Below are positions 27,636-37,302 of a stretch of DNA of 64,000 nt, in pieces. Within the stretch, counting starts at the first letter, position 1. The number at the start of each line of letters is the position of its first letter. The notes below the pieces were generated by a model. That model searched no databases. It saw only the letters and a program-made list of their open reading frames with translations, and had not been told where the DNA came from. Origin of the DNA: Sulfuricella denitrificans (GTDB lineage Bacteria; Pseudomonadota; Gammaproteobacteria; Burkholderiales; Sulfuricellaceae); NCBI GenBank assembly GCA_002632355.1, contig NSJJ01000005.1, positions 62,001 through 126,000 on the forward strand, in the 5' to 3' direction. A program made the position numbers and the translations under genes.

Positions 27636-27791
27636 GAACCGTGAGCTCCCCCTCCAGTGCTGAAAAACTTGTCCGGACACCGAAGGCATTAAGGGATTTA
27701 CGATACGCAATACTGTGGCCCTGAAAAATCCGAACCGAAGCGCAGGCTGGTTCCGGATATATCGGAACGGACAGTCCACTTTTTCGCAAAC

Positions 27792-27947
27792 TCAGCGATC
27801 AGCGTCCGGCTGATCGGTTTGTGGTGTTACGGGCTCTTCGCTCTGAGTGCCGTCAGGCGCATGCTTGCGCTGCAGCTTTTCTTCTTTTTTCTGCTTTTTT
27901 GCCAGTTCTTTCTGGCGTTTTTCATAAGAATAATTGGGCTTTGCCAT
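27792..27947 (-). CDS. Small lysine-rich conserved protein (51 aa)
   Basis: This 51-codon gene starts MAKPNYSYEKRQKELAKKQK and is very rich in Lys, Glu and Gln, then turns acidic and Pro-rich. AGGAA lies 7 bases before the ATG. Short proteins with this MAKPNYxYEKRQKELAKK start are widespread in proteobacteria and are usually unnamed. Composition suggests a charged helix, possibly nucleic-acid binding; I know of no proven function. Confidence 0.8.
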   Translation of the reverse strand: MAKPNYSYEKRQKELAKKQKKEEKLQRKHAPDGTQSEEPVTPQTDQPDADR

Positions 27948-28046
27948 TTTCGTTCCTGTTCTGATCGGGTTGTCGACAGGTTAACCCAGGCACCAAAAAA
28001 ATGAAATTGATCAGGATTTGACACGCCCGGGGCAACTTTCAGTATT

Positions 28047-28832
28047 TTATTGCTGCGGGCGATATGCCCAGCGCAGCATGGCAATGCCGGCAATGATCAT
28101 GGGCAGCGACAGCCATTGGCCCATGGAGAGCCCCAGGCTCAGCAAACCAAGAAAGTTGTCCGGCTCACGGGCAAATTCCGCCAGGAAACGGAAGCTGCCA
28201 TAGCCGATCAGGAACAGCCCCGATATTGCTCCAGCCGGGCGGGGCTTTGCGGAAAACCACCACAGCAAAGCGAACAGCGCCAGACCTTCAAGAGCGAATT
28301 GATACAGTTGCGAAGGGTGACGCGCGACGCCGTCTCCGGCCTGGGGGAAGATCATGCCCCAGGCAACGTCCGTGGGTCGCCCCCACAATTCGCCATTGAT
28401 GAAATTACCGATACGTCCGGCCCCCAGCCCCAGCGGCACCAGGGGCGCAATAAAGTCGGTCACGCCCAGCCAGGATTTTCCGCTCTTGCGAGAAAACAGC
28501 CACATCGCCGCCAGTACCCCGAGAAAGCCGCCATGGAAGGACATCCCGCCCTGCCATACGGCAAATATTTCCAGGGGATGCTGCAGGTAATAGGCTGCCT
28601 TGTAAAACACGATATAGCCCAGCCGCCCGCCCAGTACCACGCCCAGCACGCCATAAAACAGCAGGTCGTCGAGCTCTCGCCTGTGCCAGCCCAGATCGGG
28701 GCGGGCGCGCATGCGGTAGCGCCCGAGGCCTAAAAAAAGGGCGAAGGCGGTGAGATACATCAGGCCGTACCAGCGAATGGCGAGTGGGCCGATATGGAGA
28801 GCAACAGGGTCGAACTGGGGGTGAATCAGCAT
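28047..28832 (-). CDS. lgt: Prolipoprotein diacylglyceryl transferase
   Basis: Lgt (261 aa) transfers diacylglycerol from phosphatidylglycerol to the lipobox cysteine of prelipoproteins in the inner membrane. The sequence has seven hydrophobic spans, the motif [10 protein letters not shown], the signature [19 protein letters not shown], and RHPSQLYQ. I use ATG 28832 (MLIHPQF); a TTG frame to 28841 is less likely. The enzyme would act on the secretin, the 110-residue lipoprotein and the livJ-like protein in this window. Confidence 0.97.
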   Translation of the reverse strand: MLIHPQFDPVALHIGPLAIRWYGLMYLTAFALFLGLGRYRMRARPDLGWHRRELDDLLFYGVLGVVLGGRLGYIVFYKAAYYLQHPLEIFAVWQGGMSFHGGFLGVLAAMWLFSRKSGKSWLGVTDFIAPLVPLGLGAGRIGNFINGELWGRPTDVAWGMIFPQAGDGVARHPSQLYQFALEGLALFALLWWFSAKPRPAGAISGLFLIGYGSFRFLAEFAREPDNFLGLLSLGLSMGQWLSLPMIIAGIAMLRWAYRPQQ

Positions 28833-28939
28833 GGGGCCCAAAGAAAAGGTAAAGGGCGAAATTTACCACAGCGGGTTTATTGCGGTGCACTTTTGACCTG
28901 ATTTAGCCAGTTGTTGAAGTTATCACAACTTGCTGCGAC

Positions 28940-28973
28940 CCCCTGTGGGCTGCCACTTTTCTGCCCACAGGGG
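28940..28973. terminator. Strong hairpin after the cytochrome gene
   Basis: CCCCTGTGGGC (28940-28950) pairs perfectly with GCCCACAGGGG (28963-28973) around a 12-base loop. It begins 8 bases after the cytochrome c stop on the minus strand. No T-run follows on either strand, so it may act as an mRNA 3'-end stabiliser or factor-assisted terminator instead of a simple intrinsic one. Confidence 0.55.
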
Positions 28974-28980
28974 ATTCGGC

Positions 28981-29433
28981 TTAACGTCTAGGAAACGCGT
29001 GTGGAGCGTGGCAGCTCAGGCATTCTCCCGGATTTTTGGGATGACCGCCAAGATTCAATGCCGCAGAATGACAGGTGAGGCATCGATCCTTGGGCACCTT
29101 GTACCCAGTAACGCCACTGCTAGCGGTATACCCGGTCAGGTTGGGCTTGACTTTTCCGACCTCTGTTTTTGTGTGGGTGCCATGGCAGGTGTTGCATTTC
29201 ACCATGATGTGCGTCATGTAGGATTGCTTATGCTGATTGACCAGCGTCACATTCGTTTCATGACAGCCTCCGCTCAGACAGGAATACTCATACTCGACAG
29301 CAAAGCTGGTGTCGAAGACTTGAGCCGGAGCGGGGGAGCCACCAGCCGCAAGCAGATTTGATGGCAACGCACCGGCCAGAAATGCAAGAACGACAGCCAG
29401 CATGGCATTGAATGAAAGGTTACCTTGTGACAT
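28981..29433 (-). CDS. Periplasmic multihaem cytochrome c (150 aa)
   Basis: A signal peptide (about residues 1-30, ending LLAAGG) directs export. Haem-binding motifs are CLSGGCH (52-58, the rarer CX4CH type), CNTCH (80-84), CLTCH and CLSCH, so four haems are likely, with further His available as ligands. I chose ATG 29433 with AGGAG upstream. It lies 10 bases after the NapA-like gene, so the two are surely co-transcribed. It is the probable electron partner of that enzyme, in place of NapB/NapC, which are absent. The exact tetrahaem family is not one I can name. Confidence 0.88.
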   Translation of the reverse strand: MSQGNLSFNAMLAVVLAFLAGALPSNLLAAGGSPAPAQVFDTSFAVEYEYSCLSGGCHETNVTLVNQHKQSYMTHIMVKCNTCHGTHTKTEVGKVKPNLTGYTASSGVTGYKVPKDRCLTCHSAALNLGGHPKNPGECLSCHAPHAFPRR

Positions 29434-29443
29434 GCTTTTTCTC

Positions 29444-31933
29444 CTATACCTTGCTGATGCGTACGGCGCAGTGTTTGTAGATCGGTTGGCCACACACCGG
29501 ATCAACCCAGTTCATGGTGAGACGATTTGCGGCCACCAGACGACCGCCGTTCTGACTGATGTCGGAAGGGTCCAGATCGCCGAAATGCATGGGGATGAAT
29601 ACCGCACCGAGTGCAACGGTATCCGTTACCCTGGCTTTGAGGGTGATCGTGCCGCGTCTTGAAGTCACAGCAACCAGACTGTCAGTCACGATGCCAAATG
29701 CAGCCGCATCCAAGGGGTTGATTTCGACGTAGTTTTCCGGCGACATCTCATGCAGTTGGGCCACACGCTTGGTTTTTGTGCGCGAGTGGAAATGCTCGAT
29801 TACACGCCCTGTATTAAGCCAGAAAGGGTAACTGGCGTCGGGCACTTCGGGCGGAGAGACGTAATCGACAGCCCACAGGTACGCCCGGCTCTTGTTCTCC
29901 GGGTCGATCCAGACTGCGGTTTGATCCTTGCCGTACTGGGCACGGTCCCAGTTGGTATTGAATTTCCCGTCCGTATACAGCCGCTTTCCGCCCAGTACAT
30001 TGCTGGTGGTGGAAGGCCAGGCAATGCCATTATTGGCCTCAATGTTGGCATAAGTCATTCCACTCATGTCACAAGGACGACCGCTGGAAACCTGCTTCCA
30101 TTCATTAAAACATTGCTCAGGCGTGGTATAGGTGATGAGCGGATTCCCATTCTTGTCGCGGAACCGGGCATCCAGGGCGGCAAGTTTCTGGGCCACCATA
30201 CGAATAATGTCAAAATCCGAGTAGGCGCCGTAATTGGGCCGCAGATTGAAGTCAGGCGGGTTGACGGCCTGCTTGCCCAAGTTTACCCGACGCTCTGAGC
30301 AAGTGTACGTGCCTGTTTTTTCTCCCCATTGTGCAGCAGGGAGAAACAGATCGGCAAAATGATATGTCTCCATCGGCATGTAAATATCCTGCACAACGGT
30401 AAAGGGTCGCCTGGAGTTGGCAAAATTTAGGCAACTATAAAATCCGTTAAGATCCGGCAGGGTAACGGCCGGGTTGGTACAGGCAACCCAGAACACTTTC
30501 AGCAACCCGTTCTTCATCATGTCTACCATACTGTTGATGGTGGGTTGCAAAGCCTTGTCAGAGGTAACAATCGTGGTTGCATGCTCGGGGATCTTTCCAA
30601 CCGGGACCTTCCATAAAGTTTCCACAGTGGCAACATGGGCCGGGTTGTAATAATTCCGGTAGCCTGCCAGCGCAGAGGAGCCACCTGCTTCACGGTTACT
30701 CATGGCTGTGGACTGCCCCGTGATCGAGAAAGGAGCCGATCCGGCGCGGCCGATCTTGCCCATAATGAGATGCATGGCGCAGATCAGGCGTACCGTATCG
30801 GTGGCCCCCATGGATTGGTAAACCCCCTGGATGAAGAGTGACCAGACCTCGGGAGACTGTCCCAGCCACTGGGCGGCTTTCTGGATATCTGCGACCGGCA
30901 CGCCGGTGATACCTGAAACGTAGCTGGGCGTGTATGAGGCCACCTTGGAAGCGAGTGCGGCATAGTTGCGGGTGTAAGTGTTGATGTAACTGCTCTTGAC
31001 CCAGTTATTGGCGATGATCTGCTGAATCAGCCCGTTCATCAGGGCTACATTGGTGCCAGGATTAAGTTGCAGGTGCAGGTCCGCGCTGCGCGCCGTCTGG
31101 GTACGGCGCGGATCTACCACGATCAGTTTGGGTGCGCGTGCAGACTTACGTGCATTGGCAATGCGGCGCCACACCTGCGGATGCATTTCAGCCGGGTTGG
31201 TGCCGATAAGAAAGAAGCAGTCCGTACTTTCAATATCATCGTAGCAGCCGGGTGGGCCATCGCTGCCAAAAGTACTCATGTAGCCGTACACTGCCGCGGC
31301 CATGCACAGCCTGGTATTTGAATCCATGGTGCTGGTGCCGATTGCGCCCTTGCCCAGCTTGCCCATGGAATAGTATTCCTCCAGGGTCCATTGGCCGGTG
31401 TTATAGATACCGATCGAATCGGGTCCGGCACTATTAACGCCATCAATGATTTTCTGGCTCAACAGGGTGATGGCCGCGTCCCAGGTGATGATATCCCAGC
31501 CGCCGGAACTGTTGCGGCGCATGGGATATTTCGCGCGCTCGGCCACACGCAGTTCCTGGTCGTCCAACACTTTGTACTCATACAAACCCTTGACGCACAC
31601 GCGCCCCTGGTTTGTCGGGTGGAATTCATTACCCTTGACAGCAACTGCCTTTCCTGTCGCATTAACGCCGATTTTCAGACCGCACCCGACCGAGCAGTAT
31701 CCGCATACGGAATACACCCAGTTGACGACATTGACGAACGTATCGTCCGCACGGGCTTCGCCGGTGCCCAGATCAAGAAAAGCACCTGCCGCGATAGCCT
31801 GGGTGGACAGCAACGCACTCCATTTAAGAAAAGTGCGGCGTCCCTGGTTACATGCCTGTGCATCTTCCTTCAGTTTTTCGATTTCTGCGGCAGAGAAATT
31901 GATTGATTTCCCACGCTGACATTCATTACTCAT
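29444..31933 (-). CDS. Tat-exported NapA-like molybdopterin oxidoreductase
   Basis: The 829-residue protein belongs to the bis-MGD oxidoreductase family. A Tat signal lies internally (GRRTFLKWSA, Arg32-33) after a 30-residue N-tail. A [4Fe-4S] site is formed by Cys77, 80, 84 and 113. The Mo-ligand region SNTRLCMAAAVYGYMSTFG has Cys210 as ligand, followed by CYDDIE and NPAEMHPQVW, all close to the periplasmic nitrate reductase pattern. The C-terminus ends in YKHCAVRI, also seen in NapA/NasA relatives. No napB, napC or napD lies nearby, only a multihaem cytochrome. Nitrate is the first guess; another oxyanion or the reverse direction cannot be excluded. Confidence 0.88.
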   Translation of the reverse strand: MSNECQRGKSINFSAAEIEKLKEDAQACNQGRRTFLKWSALLSTQAIAAGAFLDLGTGEARADDTFVNVVNWVYSVCGYCSVGCGLKIGVNATGKAVAVKGNEFHPTNQGRVCVKGLYEYKVLDDQELRVAERAKYPMRRNSSGGWDIITWDAAITLLSQKIIDGVNSAGPDSIGIYNTGQWTLEEYYSMGKLGKGAIGTSTMDSNTRLCMAAAVYGYMSTFGSDGPPGCYDDIESTDCFFLIGTNPAEMHPQVWRRIANARKSARAPKLIVVDPRRTQTARSADLHLQLNPGTNVALMNGLIQQIIANNWVKSSYINTYTRNYAALASKVASYTPSYVSGITGVPVADIQKAAQWLGQSPEVWSLFIQGVYQSMGATDTVRLICAMHLIMGKIGRAGSAPFSITGQSTAMSNREAGGSSALAGYRNYYNPAHVATVETLWKVPVGKIPEHATTIVTSDKALQPTINSMVDMMKNGLLKVFWVACTNPAVTLPDLNGFYSCLNFANSRRPFTVVQDIYMPMETYHFADLFLPAAQWGEKTGTYTCSERRVNLGKQAVNPPDFNLRPNYGAYSDFDIIRMVAQKLAALDARFRDKNGNPLITYTTPEQCFNEWKQVSSGRPCDMSGMTYANIEANNGIAWPSTTSNVLGGKRLYTDGKFNTNWDRAQYGKDQTAVWIDPENKSRAYLWAVDYVSPPEVPDASYPFWLNTGRVIEHFHSRTKTKRVAQLHEMSPENYVEINPLDAAAFGIVTDSLVAVTSRRGTITLKARVTDTVALGAVFIPMHFGDLDPSDISQNGGRLVAANRLTMNWVDPVCGQPIYKHCAVRISKV

Positions 31934-32210
31934 TCTGCTTCGCCCCCTTGTTGTTAGTGGACTACCTGAAAATCACAAATTGCACTCCACTTGTAATCGT
32001 GTGATCATTTATTTGGTGCGAAGCGAATACTGCGGGCATTTGGATCAAGCGAAAATGAAAAATGTCACCAACGTAAATGCATCGAAATGGGATGATGCAT
32101 TCGCGAGTGGGATGCTACTGATATGGCCAAACTGCCGGTTTTATCATTGGCGGATTAAGTCACTGCCGCAAGCACGAACAAACAAGAGAAACCGGACTGG
32201 GAACACGCTT

Positions 32211-32978
32211 ATGGGAAGCTTCGCCACAGACATTCAAGAGCTGGATAAATTTGGCGAGGCCGGACCGTGCCGTCATAAACTTCCAGAAGAAAGATGCCTC
32301 ACGTGCATTCTTGATTCATCCGAATTTTTTCATGGCCTTCCCATCGGGACAAAACTGGCGTTGCAACAGGGATTGCGCCGAAGAGAGTACGGCAGGCGGG
32401 AAAAACTGTACTTCGAGGGGGAAAAAGGACAATACATCTACATTCTGGTATCCGGGGAAGCCAAGGTCTACAAGTCCCTGAGTAACGGAAGACAGCAGAT
32501 CCATAAAATCGCCTCGATTCCCGGAGACCTGATTGGCTGCGAAGACATGTTTCTTGAAGCCGCCAGCAGTACTGCAGAAGCTATCGATAGCACAAGTGTT
32601 TGCTGCCTGAAAACCAGTTTCCTGCTTAACACCATGACAGGACACGGTGAACTATCCAATGTTTTGATGAAAGCCATGTCACGCAACCTTAACGCGTACA
32701 TTCGCCACATCGCCAACCTGGGGGGAAAGAATGCGCTGGCGCGCGTTGCGTCCTATCTTTATTACCTTCACGAAACACATCGGGAACGCGGCTGGATGCT
32801 GGACATGCTGCCGGCCTCGCTGACCCGGGTTGAACTGGCAGACATGCTCTCGATTACCCAGCGGACGCTGATCAGAAGCTTGAAGACCCTGGAGGTCGGA
32901 AACGTTATTTCGATTGTCAGGGAGGGCTTTGTCATCTCGAACGTGAATGAGTTGGTACGAATTGCCGATGCGGACTAA
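32211..32978 (+). CDS. Crp/Fnr-family regulator with atypical cysteine pattern
   Basis: The 255-residue protein has a cyclic-nucleotide-binding-fold sensor domain (about 40-160, with GQYIYILVSGEAKVYK) and a Crp-type HTH (about 190-235, LTRVELADMLSITQRTLIRS). N-terminal cysteines lie at 20, 29 and 32 (C-X8-C-X2-C), and a central pair is at 131-132, near where Fnr has Cys122. An iron-sulphur cluster is therefore possible, but spacing differs from C-X2-C-X5-C. The recognition helix lacks the Glu-x-x-Ser-Arg of Fnr. I prefer ATG 32211, which gives a family-like length, over the frame open from 31980. It is divergent from the NapA-like gene and may control it. Confidence 0.87.
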   Translation: MGSFATDIQELDKFGEAGPCRHKLPEERCLTCILDSSEFFHGLPIGTKLALQQGLRRREYGRREKLYFEGEKGQYIYILVSGEAKVYKSLSNGRQQIHKIASIPGDLIGCEDMFLEAASSTAEAIDSTSVCCLKTSFLLNTMTGHGELSNVLMKAMSRNLNAYIRHIANLGGKNALARVASYLYYLHETHRERGWMLDMLPASLTRVELADMLSITQRTLIRSLKTLEVGNVISIVREGFVISNVNELVRIADAD

Positions 32979-33068
32979 GCTGACAAATTTTTTCACGACC
33001 CCTCCGGTTTATCGCCCTTCTGCCCATCAGAACCAATGAATCTCGCCTGATAGCCAGAGCCTGACCGC

Positions 33069-34658
33069 TTAACCTCCACCATCGAAATGACGGGCCATCA
33101 CCTGAAGATTCGTTGCCACAAGGGCCAGTTCTTCGGTCGCCCTGCCTACCTGAATGGCGCTTGTGGTGCTTTCTCCGCTCAGGACCGAGAGATGTTCCAT
33201 GTTTGCCGCTACTGCTTCTCCGGCAGAGGATTGGCGACTGGTCGCGCCAGCAATGCGTTGCGCCATTCCGCTGACCTCCTGAGAGGCAGTGGTGATGGAG
33301 TGAAGACTTCTGCTGCATTCCTGAATGATCAAAAGGCCGTCTTTGACCTCGTTTACAGCCATATCCATCGTGGCAGCGGCCGTGCCGGAGATGTTTTCAA
33401 TTTCCGCTACCATGCGTGTGATATCGGCAGTGCTCATGGCGGTTCTCTCCGCAAGTTTTCTCACTTCATCCGCGACCACTGCGAAACCGCGGCCCTGTTC
33501 TCCTGCCCGGGCAGCTTCGATCGCCGCGTTGAGCGCCAGCAGATTTGTCTGATCAGCAATTTCCTTGATGGCCTGGGTAATTGCGCCAATTTTGCCAATG
33601 GACTGGCTTAATTCATTGATCGTCATTCCTGATGATTCAACTGTCCGGGCAACCCTGGACGTGACATCCATGCTGCTCGCCATTTGCGAGTTGCCATGTT
33701 CGACGATAGACAGGGTTTGCGCGGTGGCGCTGGCAGTTCCACCCGCATGCTCGGCAACTTCCCGAATGGATGAGCTCATCTCCTCCATGGCGGCAGAAAC
33801 CTGCTTGATGCGTTCTGACTGGGCGTGGGAGCGGGTGATCACCTGCGACATTTCGTGTTTCAGGTTTTCGCTATGGGCGGTGACAATAGATGAAGCCAGC
33901 GCCACTTCGTCAAGTATGACCTTGAGATGAACTTGTGTGCAGGCGAGAGAAGTCAGCACGCACCCGGCCTCGTCCTTACCCCCGATATCTATCTTGTTGT
34001 TGAGGTTGCCCTCGGCGATCTGGTCGAACAGTGCGACGATTTTGTTCAGGCCGCGGTCGATAGCCCCTGAAAGAAAAACACCCAGTCCGACGGAAAAAAG
34101 AATTCCCATTGAGGTAAGCGCAACAACGTAATCATGCTGCCCGTGATAACCAAGCAAGGCATTCGCAAGCAGCAGGAGGTTCATGACGGCAATCAGTCCG
34201 ATCAAAACCGTCTTTGCTGAATAGCCCCTGGCTTTGGGCAGGACCAGCGGTTTGCCCGCGTTCAGATCCCGGTACAAGGCTTCGGCAGAAGAAATCTGTT
34301 CGCGCGAAGGCGGCGAGCGCACCGACATGTATTCGACGATCTTGCCGTTTTCCTTTACCGGCACCACGAAGGCCTCGACCCAGTAGTGGTCGCCATTTTT
34401 ACACCGGTTTTTGACGATGCCACGCCATGGCTGTCCAGTCTTGATGGTATTCCAGAGCCAGGCAAAGGCCGCTGGTGGCATGTCGGGATGGCGCACGAGA
34501 TTGTGATTTTTCCCGATCAGTTCCTCTCGACTGAAACCGCTCAGTTCGATAAAAGCATCATTGGCATAGGTGATGGCGCCTTTGAGATCGGTTTTCGACA
34601 CGATGGTGCCACTGGTGAAAGGCTTTTCGATACCGCTGACAGGCAGGTTGATTTTCAT
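33069..34658 (-). CDS. Methyl-accepting chemotaxis protein with Aer-type PAS domain
   Basis: The 529-residue receptor has an N-terminal PAS domain (about 15-125) of the Aer type, with [19 protein letters not shown] and [13 protein letters not shown]. Two membrane spans follow (about 150-200), then HAMP-like and long signalling helices. The hairpin tip region has [21 protein letters not shown]-like sequence. Aer PAS domains hold FAD and sense redox or oxygen. I use ATG 34658, just after the haemerythrin gene stop at 34663. It would pass signals to CheW/CheA, which are not in the window. Confidence 0.93.
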   Translation of the reverse strand: MKINLPVSGIEKPFTSGTIVSKTDLKGAITYANDAFIELSGFSREELIGKNHNLVRHPDMPPAAFAWLWNTIKTGQPWRGIVKNRCKNGDHYWVEAFVVPVKENGKIVEYMSVRSPPSREQISSAEALYRDLNAGKPLVLPKARGYSAKTVLIGLIAVMNLLLLANALLGYHGQHDYVVALTSMGILFSVGLGVFLSGAIDRGLNKIVALFDQIAEGNLNNKIDIGGKDEAGCVLTSLACTQVHLKVILDEVALASSIVTAHSENLKHEMSQVITRSHAQSERIKQVSAAMEEMSSSIREVAEHAGGTASATAQTLSIVEHGNSQMASSMDVTSRVARTVESSGMTINELSQSIGKIGAITQAIKEIADQTNLLALNAAIEAARAGEQGRGFAVVADEVRKLAERTAMSTADITRMVAEIENISGTAAATMDMAVNEVKDGLLIIQECSRSLHSITTASQEVSGMAQRIAGATSRQSSAGEAVAANMEHLSVLSGESTTSAIQVGRATEELALVATNLQVMARHFDGGG

Positions 34659-34662
34659 GATT

Positions 34663-35202
34663 TCAGTTTTCCGTCCAGGAGTTTTGCTGCGCTTGCCATG
34701 CTTTCCACCACTGCTTACGCTTTGGTGCAGCTTCCTGCTTTTCCGACATGACGTTTTTGGCAAATTCCGACCATTCCTTGGTTGAAAAGCCGGCTTCTTT
34801 CAGGCTGCTGGCATATTTCTTGTCTGCAATGAGGATATGCTCTTGCAGCCAGCGTTTAAGCAAGCTCAGGATTTCCAGGGAAACCGACTTGCCCTCTGCC
34901 CGATGCATGCTTGCAATGTTGCCAATTCTTGCAATAAAGGCACGGTGCTCGAGCAAATGAGCGTCAAATTCCGCTACATCATGCCCGGCATCCTTCAATA
35001 ATTTCTCTTCCAGCGCAAAATGTATCCGGGTGTAATCGACCAGGGCATCAAGAATCTCGACAGTAATTCCGCTACTTTCGAATTGCGCGACGGCCATGCA
35101 CAGGCGGTTCAGAATCCCCACCAGCGTTTTGTGCTGCACGTCGATTTCTGCTATACCCACGCTCATGGCATCGTTCCATGCAAAGAAAACCTTGTTTTCC
35201 AT
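34663..35202 (-). CDS. Bacteriohaemerythrin
   Basis: The 179-residue protein has the di-iron haemerythrin ligand set: His24, His61 and Glu65 (HFALE), His82 and His86 (HLLEH), His122 and Asp127 (HILIAD). Such proteins bind oxygen reversibly for storage, delivery or sensing. A tail of about 40 residues (Lys/Glu/Trp-rich) extends past the domain and may bind a partner. ATG 35202 has AGGGG upstream. It sits directly before the PAS chemoreceptor gene, and an Fnr box lies about 130 bases upstream, so both are likely oxygen-regulated. Confidence 0.93.
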   Translation of the reverse strand: MENKVFFAWNDAMSVGIAEIDVQHKTLVGILNRLCMAVAQFESSGITVEILDALVDYTRIHFALEEKLLKDAGHDVAEFDAHLLEHRAFIARIGNIASMHRAEGKSVSLEILSLLKRWLQEHILIADKKYASSLKEAGFSTKEWSEFAKNVMSEKQEAAPKRKQWWKAWQAQQNSWTEN

Positions 35203-35329
35203 TGCCACATCCCCTGTTGAGCATTCGATCTGTTTTTGAAGAAGTGCTAATGCGTTCAAGCATGCTGCATGCTAATGCAGATATACCCATTAAGACATCA
35301 GGGAAACCATGATTTTACTAATAAAAACA

Positions 35330-35343
35330 TTGATCTGAGTCAA
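35330..35343. promoter_or_regulatory. Fnr/Anr-type box in the haemerythrin-ilvD intergenic region
   Basis: The sequence TTGATCTGAGTCAA matches the Fnr consensus TTGAT-N4-ATCAA in nine of ten defined bases. It lies 127 bases before the haemerythrin start (minus) and 107 before ilvD (plus). A weak -10 (TATATC, 35285-35280) on the minus strand would place the site near -63, close to the class I activation position. A CATAAT on the plus strand (35348-35353) would put the box inside the ilvD core promoter, suggesting repression. Confidence 0.6.
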
Positions 35344-35449
35344 CGATCATAATCGTTTGACATGCTCCCATGATGGTGCGTGGTGTAGATGAGCAAGCCG
35401 AGTTAGAATGTCCGGGTAATGATTTATCAAAGACAGGAGCCTTGCATTC

Positions 35450-37300
35450 ATGCCGCAGTACCGTTCACGTACCACCACCCACGGCCGCAACATGGCCGGC
35501 GCCCGCGCCCTGTGGCGCGCGACCGGCATGACCGACGGCGATTTCGACAAGCCCATCATCGCCATCGCCAATTCCTTTACCCAGTTCGTGCCGGGGCACG
35601 TCCATCTGAAAGACATGGGTCAGCTGGTGGCACGCGAGATCGAAGCGGCTGGCGGCGTGGCCAAGGAATTCAACACCATCGCGGTGGATGATGGCATTGC
35701 CATGGGCCACGGCGGCATGCTCTATAGCCTGCCCTCACGCGAGCTGATCGCCGACAGCGTCGAATACATGGTCAACGCCCACTGCGCCGACGCGCTGGTG
35801 TGCATTTCCAACTGCGACAAGATCACCCCCGGCATGCTGATGGCCGCCTTGCGCCTCAACATCCCCACAGTGTTCGTGTCCGGCGGGCCGATGGAGGCGG
35901 GCAAGGCGGTGATTCACGGCAAGACCATTGCGCTGGACCTGGTGGATGCCATGGTCTCTGCGGCTGACGCCAATGAGTCTGATGAGGATGTCGCCACACT
36001 GGAGCGCTCGGCCTGCCCGACCTGCGGTTCCTGTTCCGGCATGTTTACCGCCAATTCCATGAACTGTCTGGTCGAATCGCTGGGCCTGGGCCTGCCCGGC
36101 AACGGTTCGCTGGTAGCGACACACGCCGACCGCAAGCGCCTGTTCCTTGAAGCCGGACGCCTGATCGTTGCGCTGGCCAGGAGTCATTACGAGCGCGACG
36201 ACATGTCGGTGCTGCCACGTTCCATCGCGACTTTCGAGGCCTTCGAGAATGCCGTGGCGCTGGATATCGCCATGGGCGGCTCCACAAATACCGTGCTGCA
36301 CCTGCTGGCAGCGGCCCATGAAGCCGGTGTGGATTTCACCATGAAGGATATCGACCGCATGTCGCGCAAGGTGCCGCACCTCTCCAAAGTGGCGCCCAGC
36401 ATCCAGACCTACCACATGGAAGACGTGCACCGTGCCGGCGGGATCATGGCCATCTTGGGCGAACTCGATCGCGCCGGGCTACTGCACCGCGACCTGCCGA
36501 CCATCCACAGCCCGTCCATGGGCCAGGCGCTGGAACACTGGGACGTGCGCCGCACTTCGGACGAAAAAGTCAAAACCTTCTACCGCGCCGCACCGGGCGG
36601 CGTGCCGACGACAGTCGCATTCAGCCAGGACAAGCGTTTCGCCGAACTGGATATGGATCGCGCCAACGGCTGTATCCGCGACCTGGCCCATGCCTACTCC
36701 CTCGACGGCGGCCTGGCAGTGCTGTATGGCAACATCGCCGAGGACGGCTGCATCGTCAAGACCGCAGGGGTCGACGAAAGCATTCTCAAATTTACCGGCC
36801 GGGCGCGCATTTTCGAAAGCCAGGACGATGCCGTGGCGGCCATTCTTGCCGACCAGATCGAGGCCGGCGATGTGGTGGTGATCCGCTACGAAGGCCCGCG
36901 TGGTGGGCCGGGCATGCAGGAAATGTTGTATCCCACCAGTTACCTAAAATCCAAGGGCATGGGCAAGGTCTGCGCCCTGCTCACCGACGGACGCTTCTCC
37001 GGCGGCACCTCGGGACTCTCCATCGGCCACGCCTCGCCAGAAGCGGCAGAGGGCGGCGCCATCGGGCTGGTAGAAGAAGGTGACAGCATCGAAATCGACA
37101 TTCCCAATCGCAGCATCAACCTGATGGTGTCGTGGGAAGAGCTCTCGCATCGCCGTGCCCTGATGGAAGAAAAGGGCGCCAAAGCCTGGCAGCCGCTCAA
37201 GCGTGCACGCCTGGTATCCCAGGCTCTGCAAGCCTATGCGGCGATGACCACCTCAGCAGCCAGGGGTGCGGTGCGCGACGTGTCGCAGCTCAAGCGTTAA
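35450..37300 (+). CDS. ilvD: Dihydroxy-acid dehydratase
   Basis: IlvD (616 aa) dehydrates dihydroxy acids in valine, isoleucine and pantothenate precursor synthesis. It shows the iron-sulphur cysteines in [13 protein letters not shown] and [19 protein letters not shown], plus [12 protein letters not shown] and [14 protein letters not shown]. The length matches the family. AGGAG lies about 11 bases before the ATG. The next gene starts only two bases after its stop, an odd coupling between amino acid synthesis and a secretion-type ATPase. Confidence 0.97.
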   Translation: MPQYRSRTTTHGRNMAGARALWRATGMTDGDFDKPIIAIANSFTQFVPGHVHLKDMGQLVAREIEAAGGVAKEFNTIAVDDGIAMGHGGMLYSLPSRELIADSVEYMVNAHCADALVCISNCDKITPGMLMAALRLNIPTVFVSGGPMEAGKAVIHGKTIALDLVDAMVSAADANESDEDVATLERSACPTCGSCSGMFTANSMNCLVESLGLGLPGNGSLVATHADRKRLFLEAGRLIVALARSHYERDDMSVLPRSIATFEAFENAVALDIAMGGSTNTVLHLLAAAHEAGVDFTMKDIDRMSRKVPHLSKVAPSIQTYHMEDVHRAGGIMAILGELDRAGLLHRDLPTIHSPSMGQALEHWDVRRTSDEKVKTFYRAAPGGVPTTVAFSQDKRFAELDMDRANGCIRDLAHAYSLDGGLAVLYGNIAEDGCIVKTAGVDESILKFTGRARIFESQDDAVAAILADQIEAGDVVVIRYEGPRGGPGMQEMLYPTSYLKSKGMGKVCALLTDGRFSGGTSGLSIGHASPEAAEGGAIGLVEEGDSIEIDIPNRSINLMVSWEELSHRRALMEEKGAKAWQPLKRARLVSQALQAYAAMTTSAARGAVRDVSQLKR

Positions 37301-37302
37301 AC

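Noticed and set aside
32038-32051. TTGATCCAAATGCC on the minus strand upstream of the NapA-like gene
   Set aside because: Only the left half fits an Fnr site; the right half matches two of five positions.
31980-32210. Upstream extension of the Crp/Fnr regulator frame
   Set aside because: The extra 77 codons have no family similarity, and ATG 32211 gives the usual length.
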